From: Reyranella sp.
GTDB lineage: Bacteria; Pseudomonadota; Alphaproteobacteria; Reyranellales; Reyranellaceae
Assembly (NCBI GenBank): GCA_022844015.1
Contig: JALHMO010000001.1
Coordinates: 1-64,000, forward strand
Direction: 5' to 3'
Length of the DNA stretch: 64,000 bases
Within the stretch, counting starts at the first letter, position 1. Each line of letters opens with the position of its first letter. A program made the translations under genes and the position numbers. Positions 43,084 through 54,358 of the stretch are shown one piece after another. The notes beneath the pieces are model-generated. The model searched no databases, was not told where the DNA came from, and saw only the letters and a list, made by a program, of their open reading frames with translations.

Positions 43084-45888
43084 ATGACGGAACAGAACGA
43101 AACGACCAAGCCGAACAAGCCGCTCAGCCTGTCGACGGCGGCGCGCCCCGGTGCGGCGGCGTCCAAGGGCAGCAGCGACGCCACCCAGGTGCGCCAGAAA
43201 TTCTCGCACGGGCGCACGCGGGTGGTGGCGGTCGAGGTCAAGAAGGCGGTCAAGCGCCCGCCCGGCAGTGTGGCGCCCGCACCGGCACCGACACCTGCTC
43301 CCTCACCGGCGCCCGCGCCTGCACCGGCGCCCGCACCGACGACGGCTGCGGCACAGGCAGCTGGACGCCCGCAGAGGATCGGTGGCGGCGCTCCCGCACG
43401 GTCGACCGTGTCCTTGCGTCCCGCCGGCGACCGGTCGGGTCCGGGTGGTCGCGGCATCGTGCTGAAGACGCTCACCGAGGAAGAGAAGGAGGCGCGAACG
43501 CGCGCCCTGGTCGATGCCAACCGCGACGCCGAGCTGGCGCGCCAGCGTGCCGCCCAGGAAGCCGCCCGTCGCGCCGTCGAGGAGGAAGCACGCCGCAAGG
43601 CCGAGGATGAGCACAAGAAGCGCCTCGCCGAGGAGGAGGCGCGCAAGAGGGCCGAGGAGGAAGTCAAGCGCAAGGCCGACGCCCTGGTCCAGAAGCGTCT
43701 CGACCAGGCTGCCACCGCGCCGCCTCAGGCCCCGGTCGCGCCTCAGGTGCCGGGCCAACCCCCGGTCGCCCGCCAGGGGCAGCCCGGTGAAAGACCTGTT
43801 GCGCCGACGCAGGCCGCTCCGCCCGCGGGACCTGGACAACAGCCGATCCGACGTCCGGGCGGCCCGGGTCCCTCTCAGGCGCAGCCTGCCGGTGGGGCCT
43901 TGCGCCGTCCGCCGATGCGCCCTGCGTCGCCGGTCGTCAACAAGCGCCTGCCGCAGGCACCGGGCGCGCGCCGCGAGGCGCCCAAGCGCCGCTCCGACAA
44001 GGTCGATGTCGGTCGCGCGGTCGCGGGCGAGAACGATTTCCGCAGCCGGTCGGCGGCGCAGATACGCCGTCGCCTGGAGCGCGACCGGCGCCGCGAGCAC
44101 GCCGACGACGTCCAGCAACAGAAGGTCTATCGCGAGGTCACGATCCCCGAGACCATCACGGTCCAGGAACTCGCCTCGCGCATGTCCGAGCGCAGCGCCG
44201 ACGTCGTGAAGACGCTGATGCGAATGGGCGTGATGGCAACCATCAACCAGGCGATCGATCCCGACACTGCCGAGCTGGTGGTGACCGAGATGGGCCACCG
44301 GCCCAAGCGCGTGACCGAAGGCGACGTCGAGACCGGCCTGACCGAGAACGTCGACGCGCCGGAAACCCTGCTGCCGCGGCCGCCGGTCGTCACCATCATG
44401 GGCCATGTCGACCACGGCAAGACCTCGCTGCTCGACGCGCTGCGCGCGACCGACGTGGCGGCGCACGAAGCGGGCGGCATCACCCAGCACATCGGCGCCT
44501 ACCAGGTCACGCTACCGTCGGGCCAGAGGATCACCTTCCTCGACACGCCGGGCCACGAGGCCTTCACCGCCATGCGCGCGCGCGGCGCCAAGGTGACCGA
44601 CATCGTCGTGCTGGTGGTCGCTGCCGACGACGGCGTCATGCCGCAGACCAAGGAGGCGATCGCCCATGCCAAGGCGGCGGGCGTGCCGATGATCATCGCC
44701 ATCAACAAGATGGACAAGGCCGGTGCCGATCCGAACCGGGTTCGCACCGAGCTGCTGCAGGACGAGATCCAGGTCGAGCAGCTGGGCGGCGAGGTCCAGT
44801 CGATCGAGGTGTCGGCGACCAAGAAGACCAACCTCGACAAGCTCGAGGAGGCGATCCTGCTGCAGGCCGAGCTGCTCGACCTCAAGGCCAACCCGGACCG
44901 CCTGGCCGATGGCGTCGTGGTCGAGGCTCAGCTCGATCCCGGCCGCGGCTCGGTCGCCACCGTGCTGGTCCAGCGCGGGACCCTGAAGGTCGGCGACGTG
45001 CTCGTGGCTGGCGCCGTGTGGGGCCGCGTGCGGCGGCTGATCGACGATCGCGGCGATGCCGTGCAGACCGCCGGTCCGGCCGTTCCTGTTGAGATTCTCG
45101 GCCTCGACGGCACGCCGCATGCGGGCGACGAGTTCCATGTCGTCGAGAGCGAGGCGCGCGCCCGCGAGATCGCCGACTTCCGCTCGCGCCGCGACCGGCA
45201 GGCCCAGCTCGCCCGTGCCGCCGGCGGACGCGGCACGCTCGAGGAGATGATCAAGGGCATCCGCGAGGGCACGGCCAAGGAGCTGCCGGTCCTGATCAAG
45301 GCCGACGTGCAGGGCTCGGCCGAGGCGCTGGCCGGTGCGCTGCAGCGGCTGTCGACCGAGAAGGTGGCGACCCGCGTCGTCTACAGCGGCGTCGGCGGCA
45401 TCAGCGAGGCCGATCTGACGCTCGCCAAGGCGTCGGGCGCGCTGATCATCGGCTTCAACGTGCGCGCCAACCCGCAGGCGCGCGAGATCGCCAAGCGCGA
45501 CAAGGTCGACATCCGCTACTACAGCATCATCTACAAGGTCACCGAGGACATCCAGGCACTGATGGTCGGCCTGCTCGACCCGACCTACAAGGAGACCTTC
45601 CTCGGCAACGCCCAGATCCGCGAGGTCTTCCGCATCACCAAGGTCGGCAACGTCGCCGGCTGCATGATCACCGAAGGCCAGGTCAAGCGCGGCGCCAAGG
45701 TCCGCCTGCTGCGCGACAACGTGGTGATCCACGAAGGCACGCTGAAAACCCTGCGTCGCTTCAAGGAAGAGGTCCGCGAGGTCCAGCACGGCTTCGAGTG
45801 CGGCATGGCGTTCGAGAACTACGACGACATCAAGGTCGGCGACGTGATCGAATGCTTCGAGGTCGAGGAAGTCCGCCCGACCTTGTAG
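43084..45888 (+). CDS. infB: Translation initiation factor IF-2
   Basis: The protein has 934 residues. The N-terminal 350 residues are low complexity: a Pro/Ala repeat (near 65-95), a charged helix rich in E-A-R-K (about 140-220) and a Pro/Gly/Gln segment. An IF2_N domain follows ([19 protein letters not shown]). The GTPase domain has [18 protein letters not shown] and NKMDKAG, followed by domains II-IV ending EVEEVRPTL. It recruits fMet-tRNA to the 30S subunit. ATG 43084 ([10 protein letters not shown]) has AAGGA upstream. rbfA follows, but a large palindromic repeat separates the two. Confidence 0.98.
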   Translation: MTEQNETTKPNKPLSLSTAARPGAAASKGSSDATQVRQKFSHGRTRVVAVEVKKAVKRPPGSVAPAPAPTPAPSPAPAPAPAPAPTTAAAQAAGRPQRIGGGAPARSTVSLRPAGDRSGPGGRGIVLKTLTEEEKEARTRALVDANRDAELARQRAAQEAARRAVEEEARRKAEDEHKKRLAEEEARKRAEEEVKRKADALVQKRLDQAATAPPQAPVAPQVPGQPPVARQGQPGERPVAPTQAAPPAGPGQQPIRRPGGPGPSQAQPAGGALRRPPMRPASPVVNKRLPQAPGARREAPKRRSDKVDVGRAVAGENDFRSRSAAQIRRRLERDRRREHADDVQQQKVYREVTIPETITVQELASRMSERSADVVKTLMRMGVMATINQAIDPDTAELVVTEMGHRPKRVTEGDVETGLTENVDAPETLLPRPPVVTIMGHVDHGKTSLLDALRATDVAAHEAGGITQHIGAYQVTLPSGQRITFLDTPGHEAFTAMRARGAKVTDIVVLVVAADDGVMPQTKEAIAHAKAAGVPMIIAINKMDKAGADPNRVRTELLQDEIQVEQLGGEVQSIEVSATKKTNLDKLEEAILLQAELLDLKANPDRLADGVVVEAQLDPGRGSVATVLVQRGTLKVGDVLVAGAVWGRVRRLIDDRGDAVQTAGPAVPVEILGLDGTPHAGDEFHVVESEARAREIADFRSRRDRQAQLARAAGGRGTLEEMIKGIREGTAKELPVLIKADVQGSAEALAGALQRLSTEKVATRVVYSGVGGISEADLTLAKASGALIIGFNVRANPQAREIAKRDKVDIRYYSIIYKVTEDIQALMVGLLDPTYKETFLGNAQIREVFRITKVGNVAGCMITEGQVKRGAKVRLLRDNVVIHEGTLKTLRRFKEEVREVQHGFECGMAFENYDDIKVGDVIECFEVEEVRPTL

Positions 45889-45896
45889 TCCGATTA

Positions 45897-46034
45897 TCCT
45901 CCCCAGCTTCGCTGGGGAGGTGTCCGCGTCTTCGCGGACGGAGGGGTCATGAGCATCGGCACTGTTGCTCATGACCCCTCCGTCGCCGCGAGACGGCGAC
46001 ACCTCCCCTTCGCGGCTTCCGCGAAGGGGAGGAG
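45897..46034. repeat. Composite palindromic repeat family A, copy 1 (inside infB-rbfA)
   Basis: A symmetric 138-base element made of five hairpins: cctccccagc-ttc-gctggggagg, then tgtccgcg/cgcggacg. A central arm pair follows (gaggggtcatgagc with gctcatgacccctc around 12 bases), then cgtcgccg/cggcgac, then cctccccttcgcgg/ccgcgaaggggagg. The outer halves are mirror-related in layout but not identical in sequence. It lies in the 162-base infB-rbfA spacer, ending 16 bases before the rbfA start, so it is part of the operon mRNA. Confidence 0.9.
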
Positions 46035-46050
46035 ATTGAAGGAGACCTCC

Positions 46051-46512
46051 ATGTCCCGGCGTCGCCATTCCGAGCGTGCCAATCCCGAGCGTGAGAAGGG
46101 TGGCCACAGCCAGCGCCAGTTGCGCGTCGGCGAGGAGCTGCGCCATCTGCTGGCCGAGCTGCTGGAGCGCGGCGAGATGCGCGATCCCGACCTGCGCGGT
46201 GCGTCGATCACGGTGACGGCGGTCGATGTCAGCCCCGACCTGCGCAACGCCACCGCCTTCGTGATGCCGCTGGGCGGCCAGCACGGAGATCGGCTGCTCG
46301 CCGCCATGCGCCGCGCCGCGCCGTGGTTCCGAGCCCGCGTAGGCGAGCGCGCCGGCCTGCGCCACGCTCCCGAGATCCGCTTCGAGATCGACCGCACCTT
46401 CGACGAGGCCGACCGAATCGGCGCCCTGCTGCGGCGGCCCGACGTGGCGCGCGACGTCGAGGAATCCGATCGCGACACCAAAGCTGCCGATCGCGACACC
46501 AAGGATGTCTGA
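46051..46512 (+). CDS. rbfA: Ribosome-binding factor A
   Basis: A 153-residue single KH-type protein needed for late 30S/16S maturation. The family segments are QRQLRVGEELRHLLAELLERGEM, ITVTAVDVSPDLRNATAFVMPL and APEIRFEIDRTFDEADRI. The last 15 residues are a tandem repeat (SDRDTKAADRDTK) from a 21-base DNA duplication, unlike the family tail. ATG 46051 follows AAGGAGA. It is the last gene of the rimP-rbfA part. truB does not follow directly because an opposite-strand gene intervenes. Confidence 0.95.
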   Translation: MSRRRHSERANPEREKGGHSQRQLRVGEELRHLLAELLERGEMRDPDLRGASITVTAVDVSPDLRNATAFVMPLGGQHGDRLLAAMRRAAPWFRARVGERAGLRHAPEIRFEIDRTFDEADRIGALLRRPDVARDVEESDRDTKAADRDTKDV

Positions 46513-46520
46513 CCACAGCC

Positions 46521-48779
46521 TCAACGATTGAGATAGTACTCGTCGCGCGGAAAGAAATCGGTGTTTGGCGAGGCAGCTGGCACGGTCTTGCCGTCGTTCA
46601 GCGGCTCGACCTGCTTCTCGTCGAACCACTTTGTCAGCTCGGCACGGTCGATGCGCGCGGCGGTGAGATGGAGGGCGATCTCGGGGCGCGCCAGCAGCTC
46701 GAGGATGCGCTGTCGGTCGTAGGGGATCGGCTGGTCGCTGCCGAGCAGCGCCGGATGGACCATGGTGACGTAGGGGAACACCGAGCGGAAGGTCTCGACC
46801 GTTCGCTCGGTCGGCGCCCACTGCACGTAGAGACCGCCGGGCGCCAGCTTGGCGCGCACCTGGCGGAAGAATTCCTGCGAGTTCAGCAGGCCGGACAACG
46901 CCGTCTTGGGCAGGATGGCATCGGCCTCGATGACGTCGTACTGCGCGTCGTCGAGCGCCAGCGCGTGCCGGCCGTCGGCGACCACGATCTCGAACTTGGC
47001 GCTCGTGAGCAGGCCGTCGACGCCGGAGCGGCCGCCGGCGTCGAGATAGCGGCGCAGCGTGTCGATCACCGGCGCCACGATCTCGATGACGCGCACCCGG
47101 TCGGTCTGCGGATGCAGCCCGGCCGCGTACGGCGTGCCGCCGGTGCCCGAGCCGATCACCAGCACGCGGCGCGGCTCGGGATGGGCGAGCGGCCCGATGG
47201 CCCCCAGGAAGACGTGCACCGTGTCGAACGGCAGGCGGCTCTGCGAATGGCCCTGGATGTAGAGCCGTCCGCTCTGCTCGTCGGACATCTTGAGCAGGGA
47301 AAGGCCCGTCTTGTCCTCGGCGACGATCGCCTTCTCGACGGTGAGGCCATGCAGCCGTCGCCAGAACGCCTCTCCGCCGGGAAACAGCAGCAGGCCGAGC
47401 ACCAGAACGGCGGTCGGCAGCAACGGCCAACCTGCCCGTCGCGTGGTGGCGAGCTGCATCACGGCGAAGGCAAGGCCGATGGCGACCAGCAGCTTCAGGG
47501 TTCCCGCGGTACCGACCAGGTCGAGCAGCAGCAGCCCCGCCACCAGGCTGCCGGCGCTGTTGCCGACGATGTTGGCGAGCTGGACCAGGCCGACCCTCCG
47601 GCCGAGCTGGGCGAGATCGACCTGCACCGCCTTCTGCACGACGGGGAAGGAGAAGCCCATGATGAACGAGGCCGGCAGCACGACCACCGACACCAGCAGG
47701 ACGATAAGGCCGATGTCGGCGGCATCGCCCCGCACGATGTCGCGGTCGACGAAGGTCGACGGCAGCAGGCCGGCGCCGATCGCCAGGTAGACGAACCAGG
47801 CGCCGGCCAGCGCCAGCGCCGTCGCCAGGCCCTGCATCAGGAAGAAGAAACGTCGCGGATCGGCGATGCGATCGATGTGGCGGGTGCCGACCAGCAACCC
47901 GGCCGCGTCGCCCAGCAGGAAGACGGCGAGGACCAGCGAGAAGCTATAGCCGTTGGACTGCAGCAGGACGCCGATCAGGCGATACCAGACGATCTGCAGG
48001 GCCACGATCAGGAAGCCGCTGATGAAGACCAGCAGCGACCAGCGCCAGACGACACCGCCCTTGGCCTCGTCGGGATCGGCGGCCGTCCTGGCCGCGCCGA
48101 CCGTCGACAGGTCGAGGCCGATCGCCAGCATCAGGCCGCCGACGGCGACCACCAGGTTGAGCGCCGCGCCGACATGGATCGTGTTGTCGAAGCCCAGGCT
48201 GCCGATCAGCAGCCAGCCGCCGCTGAAGGCGCCGACCGCGGCGCCGAGCGTGTTGAGCCCGTACAGCCAGCCGATCAGGCGGGCCGAGCCGTCGATGCGG
48301 GTGACCACCGCCTTCGACAGGAACGGCAGCGAGCAGCCCATCAGAAAGGTCGGCCACAAGAGGCCGGCGAACACGACGGCGAAGATCACAGCCCGCGAGG
48401 AGGCGATCGGCAGCAGCTCGCGATAGACGATGTCGTAGTAGAGCCACGGGCTCAGCACGGCGAACAGGGCAATGCCGACCTCGCACAGCGCGAAGGCGAG
48501 CAGGGCGGCGCGGCGCGACAGCCGGTCGGCCCAGAAGCCCGCGACCAGGCTGCCGATGCCGAGGCCGAGCAGGAAGGCGCCGACGACCAGGGCGGCCGCG
48601 ATCGTGTCGGCGCCGGCGAACAGGCCGAGCAGCCGGTGCCAAGCCGTCTGGTAGATCAGCGCGGCGGCGCCTGACAGGAAGAACAGCCCGAACAGCACCG
48701 ACCGCCGGATGCGATCCGCCTTGCCCCCGTGCTCGAGCGGGCCGGCTTCGCCGCGAGCATCCCCAGTCACCGCCACCAT
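46521..48779 (-). CDS. Fused MFS-like membrane domain and spermidine-synthase-like methyltransferase domain
   Basis: The protein has 752 residues. Residues about 25-460 contain roughly twelve to fourteen membrane spans. The last 280 residues form a Rossmann fold like spermidine synthase (VLVIGSGTGGTPYAAGLHP, VIEIVAPVIDTLRRY, DVIEADAIL). Proteins of this layout are annotated as fused MFS/spermidine synthase. The aminopropyl-transfer active-site Asp pair is not clearly visible, so polyamine synthesis should not be assumed. I chose ATG 48779 (MVAVTGDARGE) over an earlier frame start that lies in repeat family B. It is convergent with rbfA (8-base gap) and divergent from truB. Confidence 0.85.
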   Translation of the reverse strand: MVAVTGDARGEAGPLEHGGKADRIRRSVLFGLFFLSGAAALIYQTAWHRLLGLFAGADTIAAALVVGAFLLGLGIGSLVAGFWADRLSRRAALLAFALCEVGIALFAVLSPWLYYDIVYRELLPIASSRAVIFAVVFAGLLWPTFLMGCSLPFLSKAVVTRIDGSARLIGWLYGLNTLGAAVGAFSGGWLLIGSLGFDNTIHVGAALNLVVAVGGLMLAIGLDLSTVGAARTAADPDEAKGGVVWRWSLLVFISGFLIVALQIVWYRLIGVLLQSNGYSFSLVLAVFLLGDAAGLLVGTRHIDRIADPRRFFFLMQGLATALALAGAWFVYLAIGAGLLPSTFVDRDIVRGDAADIGLIVLLVSVVVLPASFIMGFSFPVVQKAVQVDLAQLGRRVGLVQLANIVGNSAGSLVAGLLLLDLVGTAGTLKLLVAIGLAFAVMQLATTRRAGWPLLPTAVLVLGLLLFPGGEAFWRRLHGLTVEKAIVAEDKTGLSLLKMSDEQSGRLYIQGHSQSRLPFDTVHVFLGAIGPLAHPEPRRVLVIGSGTGGTPYAAGLHPQTDRVRVIEIVAPVIDTLRRYLDAGGRSGVDGLLTSAKFEIVVADGRHALALDDAQYDVIEADAILPKTALSGLLNSQEFFRQVRAKLAPGGLYVQWAPTERTVETFRSVFPYVTMVHPALLGSDQPIPYDRQRILELLARPEIALHLTAARIDRAELTKWFDEKQVEPLNDGKTVPAASPNTDFFPRDEYYLNR

Positions 48780-48908
48780 GAGCGCACCGTCGCACACCGT
48801 CTGTACGGCGTCATCTTCGTTGGGGCGCGAATGGGCACGTCGCGTGTTCTCTTCTCCGGCGCAATTGCTAAGGAGTGGACCCAGCTTTTGTGTCCCTCCC
48901 GGATGCGC

Positions 48909-49080
48909 AGGGCACTCGCACATGGCAAAAATCCGTCATCCCGACCGGAGCCGAGCGCAGCGAGGCGTAGTGGAGGGACCTCTCTTGTGGCGGCATCAGC
49001 AGGAAAGGTCCCTCGACTGCGCCGCCCTTCGGGTGGCTCCGCTCGGGATGACGGAATTTTTTGTCCATAGGCAAATCCCC
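48909..49080. repeat. Intergenic repeat family B, copy 1 (upstream of truB)
   Basis: It opens with ggcactcgcacatggcaaaa and tccgtcatcccgaccggagcc, passes agtggagggacctctctt...gaaaggtccctcgactg as an inner pair, and closes with ggctccgctcgggatgacgg and ttttttgtccataggc. The ends are imperfect inverted repeats of about 40 bases. It fills most of the 347-base truB upstream gap. The copy at 52814-53010 is related throughout. Frames across this element give repeat-derived pseudo-proteins and are not genes. Confidence 0.85.
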
Positions 49081-49126
49081 TCCCTCGATTACGGGGGGAG
49101 GGATTGAAGATGTATGCGAGGTCGCA

Positions 49127-50032
49127 GTGGCGCGCAGGACGAAGGGCGAGAAGATCGATGGCTGGGTGATCCTCGACAAGCCGGTCGGGCTGGGATCGAC
49201 CCCGGCGGTTGGCAAGGTGCGGCGCCTGTTCGGGGCCCAGAAGGCCGGCCACGGCGGGACGCTCGATCCGCTGGCGAGCGGCGTGCTGCCGATCGCGCTC
49301 GGCGAGGCGACCAAGACGGTGCCCTTCGTCATGGATGGCCGCAAGGAGTACCGCTTCACCCTGCGCTTCGGCGAGGCGCGCTCGACCGAGGATGCCGAAG
49401 GTGAGGTCACCGCAACGAGCGAGGTCCGTCCGACCGACGACGCGATCCGCGCGGCATTGCCAGCCTTCGTGGGCGACATCGAGCAGGTTCCGCCCGCCTT
49501 CTCGGCCCTCAAGGTGGCAGGCCAGCGTGCCTACGACCTCGCCCGCCGGGGCGAGGCGGTCGACCTGGCGGCGCGCCGCGTGCGCATCGACCGGCTGGAA
49601 CTGTTGGCCCGCCTGGACCCGGATCACGCAGATTTCGTGGTCGGCTGCGGCAAGGGCACCTATATCCGGTCGCTCGGCCGCGATCTCGCGCGGGCCCTGG
49701 GCACCGTGGGCCACCTCTCCGCCCTGCGTCGGACGGCCGCCGGGCCGTTCCGGGAAGAGGCGGCCATTTCGCTTTCCAAACTGGAGGCCCTCGGGCATAT
49801 TCCCGCGCTTCTCGGGGCCCTGGCTCCCGTCGCGACCGCGCTGGACGACATCCCGGCGCTGGCCCTGACGGACGCCCAAGCCGATCGGTTGCGCCACGGC
49901 CAACCTGTCTTCTTGACCCGGGACGCACCGCCCTCCGGCACGCTGCTTCGCGCCGAGACGGGCAGCAGGCTGGTGGCGCTGGTCGAGAGCGACGGCGCCT
50001 CCCTCAAGCCGGTGCGGGTTTTCAACCTTTAA
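49127..50032 (+). CDS. truB: tRNA pseudouridine(55) synthase TruB
   Basis: A 301-residue pseudouridine synthase that converts U55 in the T-loop. The catalytic Asp lies in [24 protein letters not shown], preceded by [29 protein letters not shown] and [18 protein letters not shown] are further family motifs. The start is taken as GTG 49127 with GAGG upstream; the frame is open to 49061, but those codons lie at the end of repeat B. rpsO follows after 17 bases, in the usual order truB-rpsO-pnp. Confidence 0.95.
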   Translation: MARRTKGEKIDGWVILDKPVGLGSTPAVGKVRRLFGAQKAGHGGTLDPLASGVLPIALGEATKTVPFVMDGRKEYRFTLRFGEARSTEDAEGEVTATSEVRPTDDAIRAALPAFVGDIEQVPPAFSALKVAGQRAYDLARRGEAVDLAARRVRIDRLELLARLDPDHADFVVGCGKGTYIRSLGRDLARALGTVGHLSALRRTAAGPFREEAAISLSKLEALGHIPALLGALAPVATALDDIPALALTDAQADRLRHGQPVFLTRDAPPSGTLLRAETGSRLVALVESDGASLKPVRVFNL

Positions 50033-50049
50033 GTCCATGGAGAGTCCCG

Positions 50050-50319
50050 ATGTCGATCACAGCCGTCCGCAAGGCGGAGCTGATCAAGTCCTATGCCCAG
50101 GCCGAGGGTGACACCGGTTCGCCGGAGGTCCAGGTCGCGATCCTGAGCGAACGGATTTCCAACCTCACCGAGCACTTCAAGGGCCACGCGAAGGACCACC
50201 ACTCGCGTCGCGGCCTGCTCAAGCTGGTTGGCCAGCGCCGGCGCCTGCTGGACTATCTCAAGGCCAAGGACAACAAGCGCTACGATTCGTTGATCGAGCG
50301 TCTGGGTCTGCGGCGTTGA
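50050..50319 (+). CDS. rpsO: 30S ribosomal protein S15
   Basis: An 89-residue S15 with canonical length and motifs: [35 protein letters not shown] and [16 protein letters not shown]. It binds the central domain of 16S rRNA early in assembly. It is followed at once by a strong intrinsic terminator, then pnp. S15 autoregulation through its mRNA leader is known in other bacteria; no clear pseudoknot was identified in this short leader. Confidence 0.98.
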   Translation: MSITAVRKAELIKSYAQAEGDTGSPEVQVAILSERISNLTEHFKGHAKDHHSRRGLLKLVGQRRRLLDYLKAKDNKRYDSLIERLGLRR

Positions 50320-50323
50320 TTCA

Positions 50324-50362
50324 GGGCCCCGCCTCCCTCGACGCGAGGGAGCGGGGCCTTTT
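50324..50362 (+). terminator. Rho-independent terminator after rpsO
   Basis: The stem ggccccgc...ctccctcg pairs with cgagggag..cggggcc (about 14 bp with one bulge, 3-4-base loop) and is followed by TTTT. It starts 5 bases after the rpsO stop codon. It should limit read-through into pnp, while allowing RNase III-type processing if pnp is co-transcribed. Confidence 0.85.
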
Positions 50363-50527
50363 CGCGTCGCCTCGCCGGTCCCCGTCGCGTTCGGCCGGCA
50401 GGGGCGACTTCGCAGAAACCGGGAGGGCAGGGGCGAGAGCAAAGGCCCGGCCCGGTCCTGCTGGCGCAAGGGCGCCAGTGGGCGGCGGCCGCCATACGGG
50501 GGCGGATCGCCGTGCAGGAAAGGAAAG

Positions 50528-52690
<2,163 letters not shown>

Positions 52691-52707
52691 CGCATCCAAC
52701 GGCAACG

Positions 52708-52736
52708 AAAACGGCGGCCTTCGGGCCGCCGTTTTT
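52708..52736 (+). terminator. Rho-independent terminator after pnp
   Basis: The stem acggcggcc pairs with ggccgccgt around a TTCG tetraloop, preceded by A-rich and followed by T-rich bases (TTTTT). This is a textbook intrinsic terminator 18 bases after the pnp stop. The A-tract also allows function in the opposite direction. Confidence 0.95.
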
Positions 52737-52813
52737 GTTCGCATGGCCGTGAAGGATGTCGCGCAAGAGCTGGTTCTCGCCGTCGGGCCTGTCCGCCGAC
52801 CGGAGGAGGCCGC

Positions 52814-53010
52814 TGGGCATTCGCATATGGACAAAAAATCCATCATCCCGACCGGAGCCGCGCGTAGCGCGGTGTAGTGGAGGGACCTCTCTTCTTGCAG
52901 CATCAACAAGAAAGGTCCCTCGACTACGCCACCAATGGCGCTGCAAGCAGCGCCTGATCGGGAGGCTCCGCTCGGGATGACGGAGTTTTTTGCCATATGC
53001 GAATGCCCTG
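52814..53010. repeat. Intergenic repeat family B, copy 2
   Basis: The outer ends gggcattcgcatatgg and its complement ccatatgcgaatgccc, with A6/T6 tracts next to them, form long almost perfect inverted repeats. Inside lie the same catcatcccgaccggagcc / ggctccgctcgggatga arms and gagggacctctctt/gaaaggtccctc pair as in copy 1. This copy also carries the extra module caatggcgctgcaagcagcg near 52933-52960. It lies between pnp and the convergent sigma factor gene. Confidence 0.88.
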
Positions 53011-53110
53011 GGGGAGGCCGGACGCTTTCACGGAGAGATCGGCGACCCGCCCGCTTTGCTGACCGGGAGACAGGGCGCGACGCCGGCCGGGACGGGCGGA
53101 AGCGCGTTGC

Positions 53111-54358
53111 TCATGACGCTTTCCCTTCGAGCCGGTCGAGGTGCTGGCGGATGTGGGCCGCCTCGGCCGGGCTGTTGGCGAGCGCGATCGCGCGATCGAA
53201 GGAGACGCAGGCTTCCGCGCGGCGCCCGAGCCGGTCGAGCAGCGCGCCGCGCACGCCGTGGAAATAGAAGTAGCTGGAGAGCTTGCTCTCCAACGGCTCG
53301 ACGAGGGCGAGCGCCGCTGCCGGTCCGCGGACCTTGCTCACCGCCACGGCGCGATTGAGCGTCACGACGGGCGACGGCTGCAGGCGCTCGAGGTTGGCGT
53401 AGAGCAGGTCGATTTCCGCCCAGTCGGTGTCCCCGGCACGCGCGGCCCGGGCATGCAGGGCGGCGATGGCCGCCTGGATCTGATAGGGGCCGGGCCGGCG
53501 ATGGCGCATCGCCTTGTCGATCAGCGCCAGGCCCTCGGTGATCTGCGCGCGGTTCCAGCGGCCGCGATCCTGATCCTCCAGCAGCACGATCGTGCCGTCC
53601 GCATCGAGGCGCGCGGCGCTGCGCGCCTGCTGCAGCAGCATCAGCGCCAGCAGCCCCATCACTTCCGGCTCGGCCGGGAAGGTTCGCAACAGCAGGCGCG
53701 CCAGCCGGATCGCTTCCTCGGCGAGCTTCCGCCGCTGATCCGCGTCCTCGCGCCGCGAGGAATAGCCTTCGTTGAACAGCAGGTAGATCATCGCCGACAC
53801 GACATCCAGGCGCTCGGCGCGCTCGGGCGCGCCCGGCGTCTCGAACGGCACGTCGGCCTTGGCGATCCGAGCCTTGGCGCGGGTGATGCGCTGCTCCATC
53901 GCCGCCTCGCCGACCAGGAACGCGCGGGCGATCTGCGCCACCGAGAGGCCGCAGACGATGCGCAGCGCCAGCGCGACCTGCTGGGTCGCCGGCAGCTCGG
54001 GATGGCAGCAGATGAAGAGCAGCCGCAGCATGTCGTCGCGGTAGTGGCTGCTGTCGAGCCGCTCGGCCATGGCGCGCTCGGCATCGTCGAGATCGGACAG
54101 CTCGGCTTCGTCGGGCAGCGGCACCTGGCGGGTGCGACGGCGGACATCGTCCAACGCCGCGTTGCGACCGACGAAGATCAGCCAAGCCGCCGGATCGCGC
54201 GGCGGGCCGTTCCGAGGCCATGTCCGGAGAGCGCGCAGGCAGGCTTCCTGAAAGGCTTCCTCGGCCAGATCGAGATCGCGGAAGTAGCGCAGCAGTGCCG
54301 CCACCGCCTGCGGCCGGGCGGCGCCGAGCACCCCGTCGATCCAGCCGATGTCGGTCAT
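53111..54358 (-). CDS. ECF-type RNA polymerase sigma factor with long C-terminal extension (ECF42-like)
   Basis: A 415-residue protein. Residues 1-175 hold sigma-70 region 2 (RDLDLAEEAFQEACLRALRTWP, DPAAWLIFVGRNAALDDVRRRTR) and region 4 (LPATQQVALALRIVCGLSVAQIARAFLVGEAAMEQRITRAKARI). The remaining 240 residues are TPR-like helices (DUF6596 type, with AMIYLLFNEGYSSR). This layout and coupling to an upstream YciI/DGPF protein define the ECF42 group. There is no anti-sigma gene; control is thought to involve the tail. ATG 54358 overlaps the YciI stop (ATGA). Confidence 0.9.
   Translation of the reverse strand: MTDIGWIDGVLGAARPQAVAALLRYFRDLDLAEEAFQEACLRALRTWPRNGPPRDPAAWLIFVGRNAALDDVRRRTRQVPLPDEAELSDLDDAERAMAERLDSSHYRDDMLRLLFICCHPELPATQQVALALRIVCGLSVAQIARAFLVGEAAMEQRITRAKARIAKADVPFETPGAPERAERLDVVSAMIYLLFNEGYSSRREDADQRRKLAEEAIRLARLLLRTFPAEPEVMGLLALMLLQQARSAARLDADGTIVLLEDQDRGRWNRAQITEGLALIDKAMRHRRPGPYQIQAAIAALHARAARAGDTDWAEIDLLYANLERLQPSPVVTLNRAVAVSKVRGPAAALALVEPLESKLSSYFYFHGVRGALLDRLGRRAEACVSFDRAIALANSPAEAAHIRQHLDRLEGKAS

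Noticed and set aside
46521-48779. Calling the fusion gene speE
   Set aside because: The aminopropyltransferase active-site residues are not clearly visible; membrane fusions of this type are not proven spermidine synthases.
48868-49512. Minus-strand frame through repeat B and the truB antisense
   Set aside because: The residues derive from the repeat and from truB antisense; similar frames appear at the other repeat copy.
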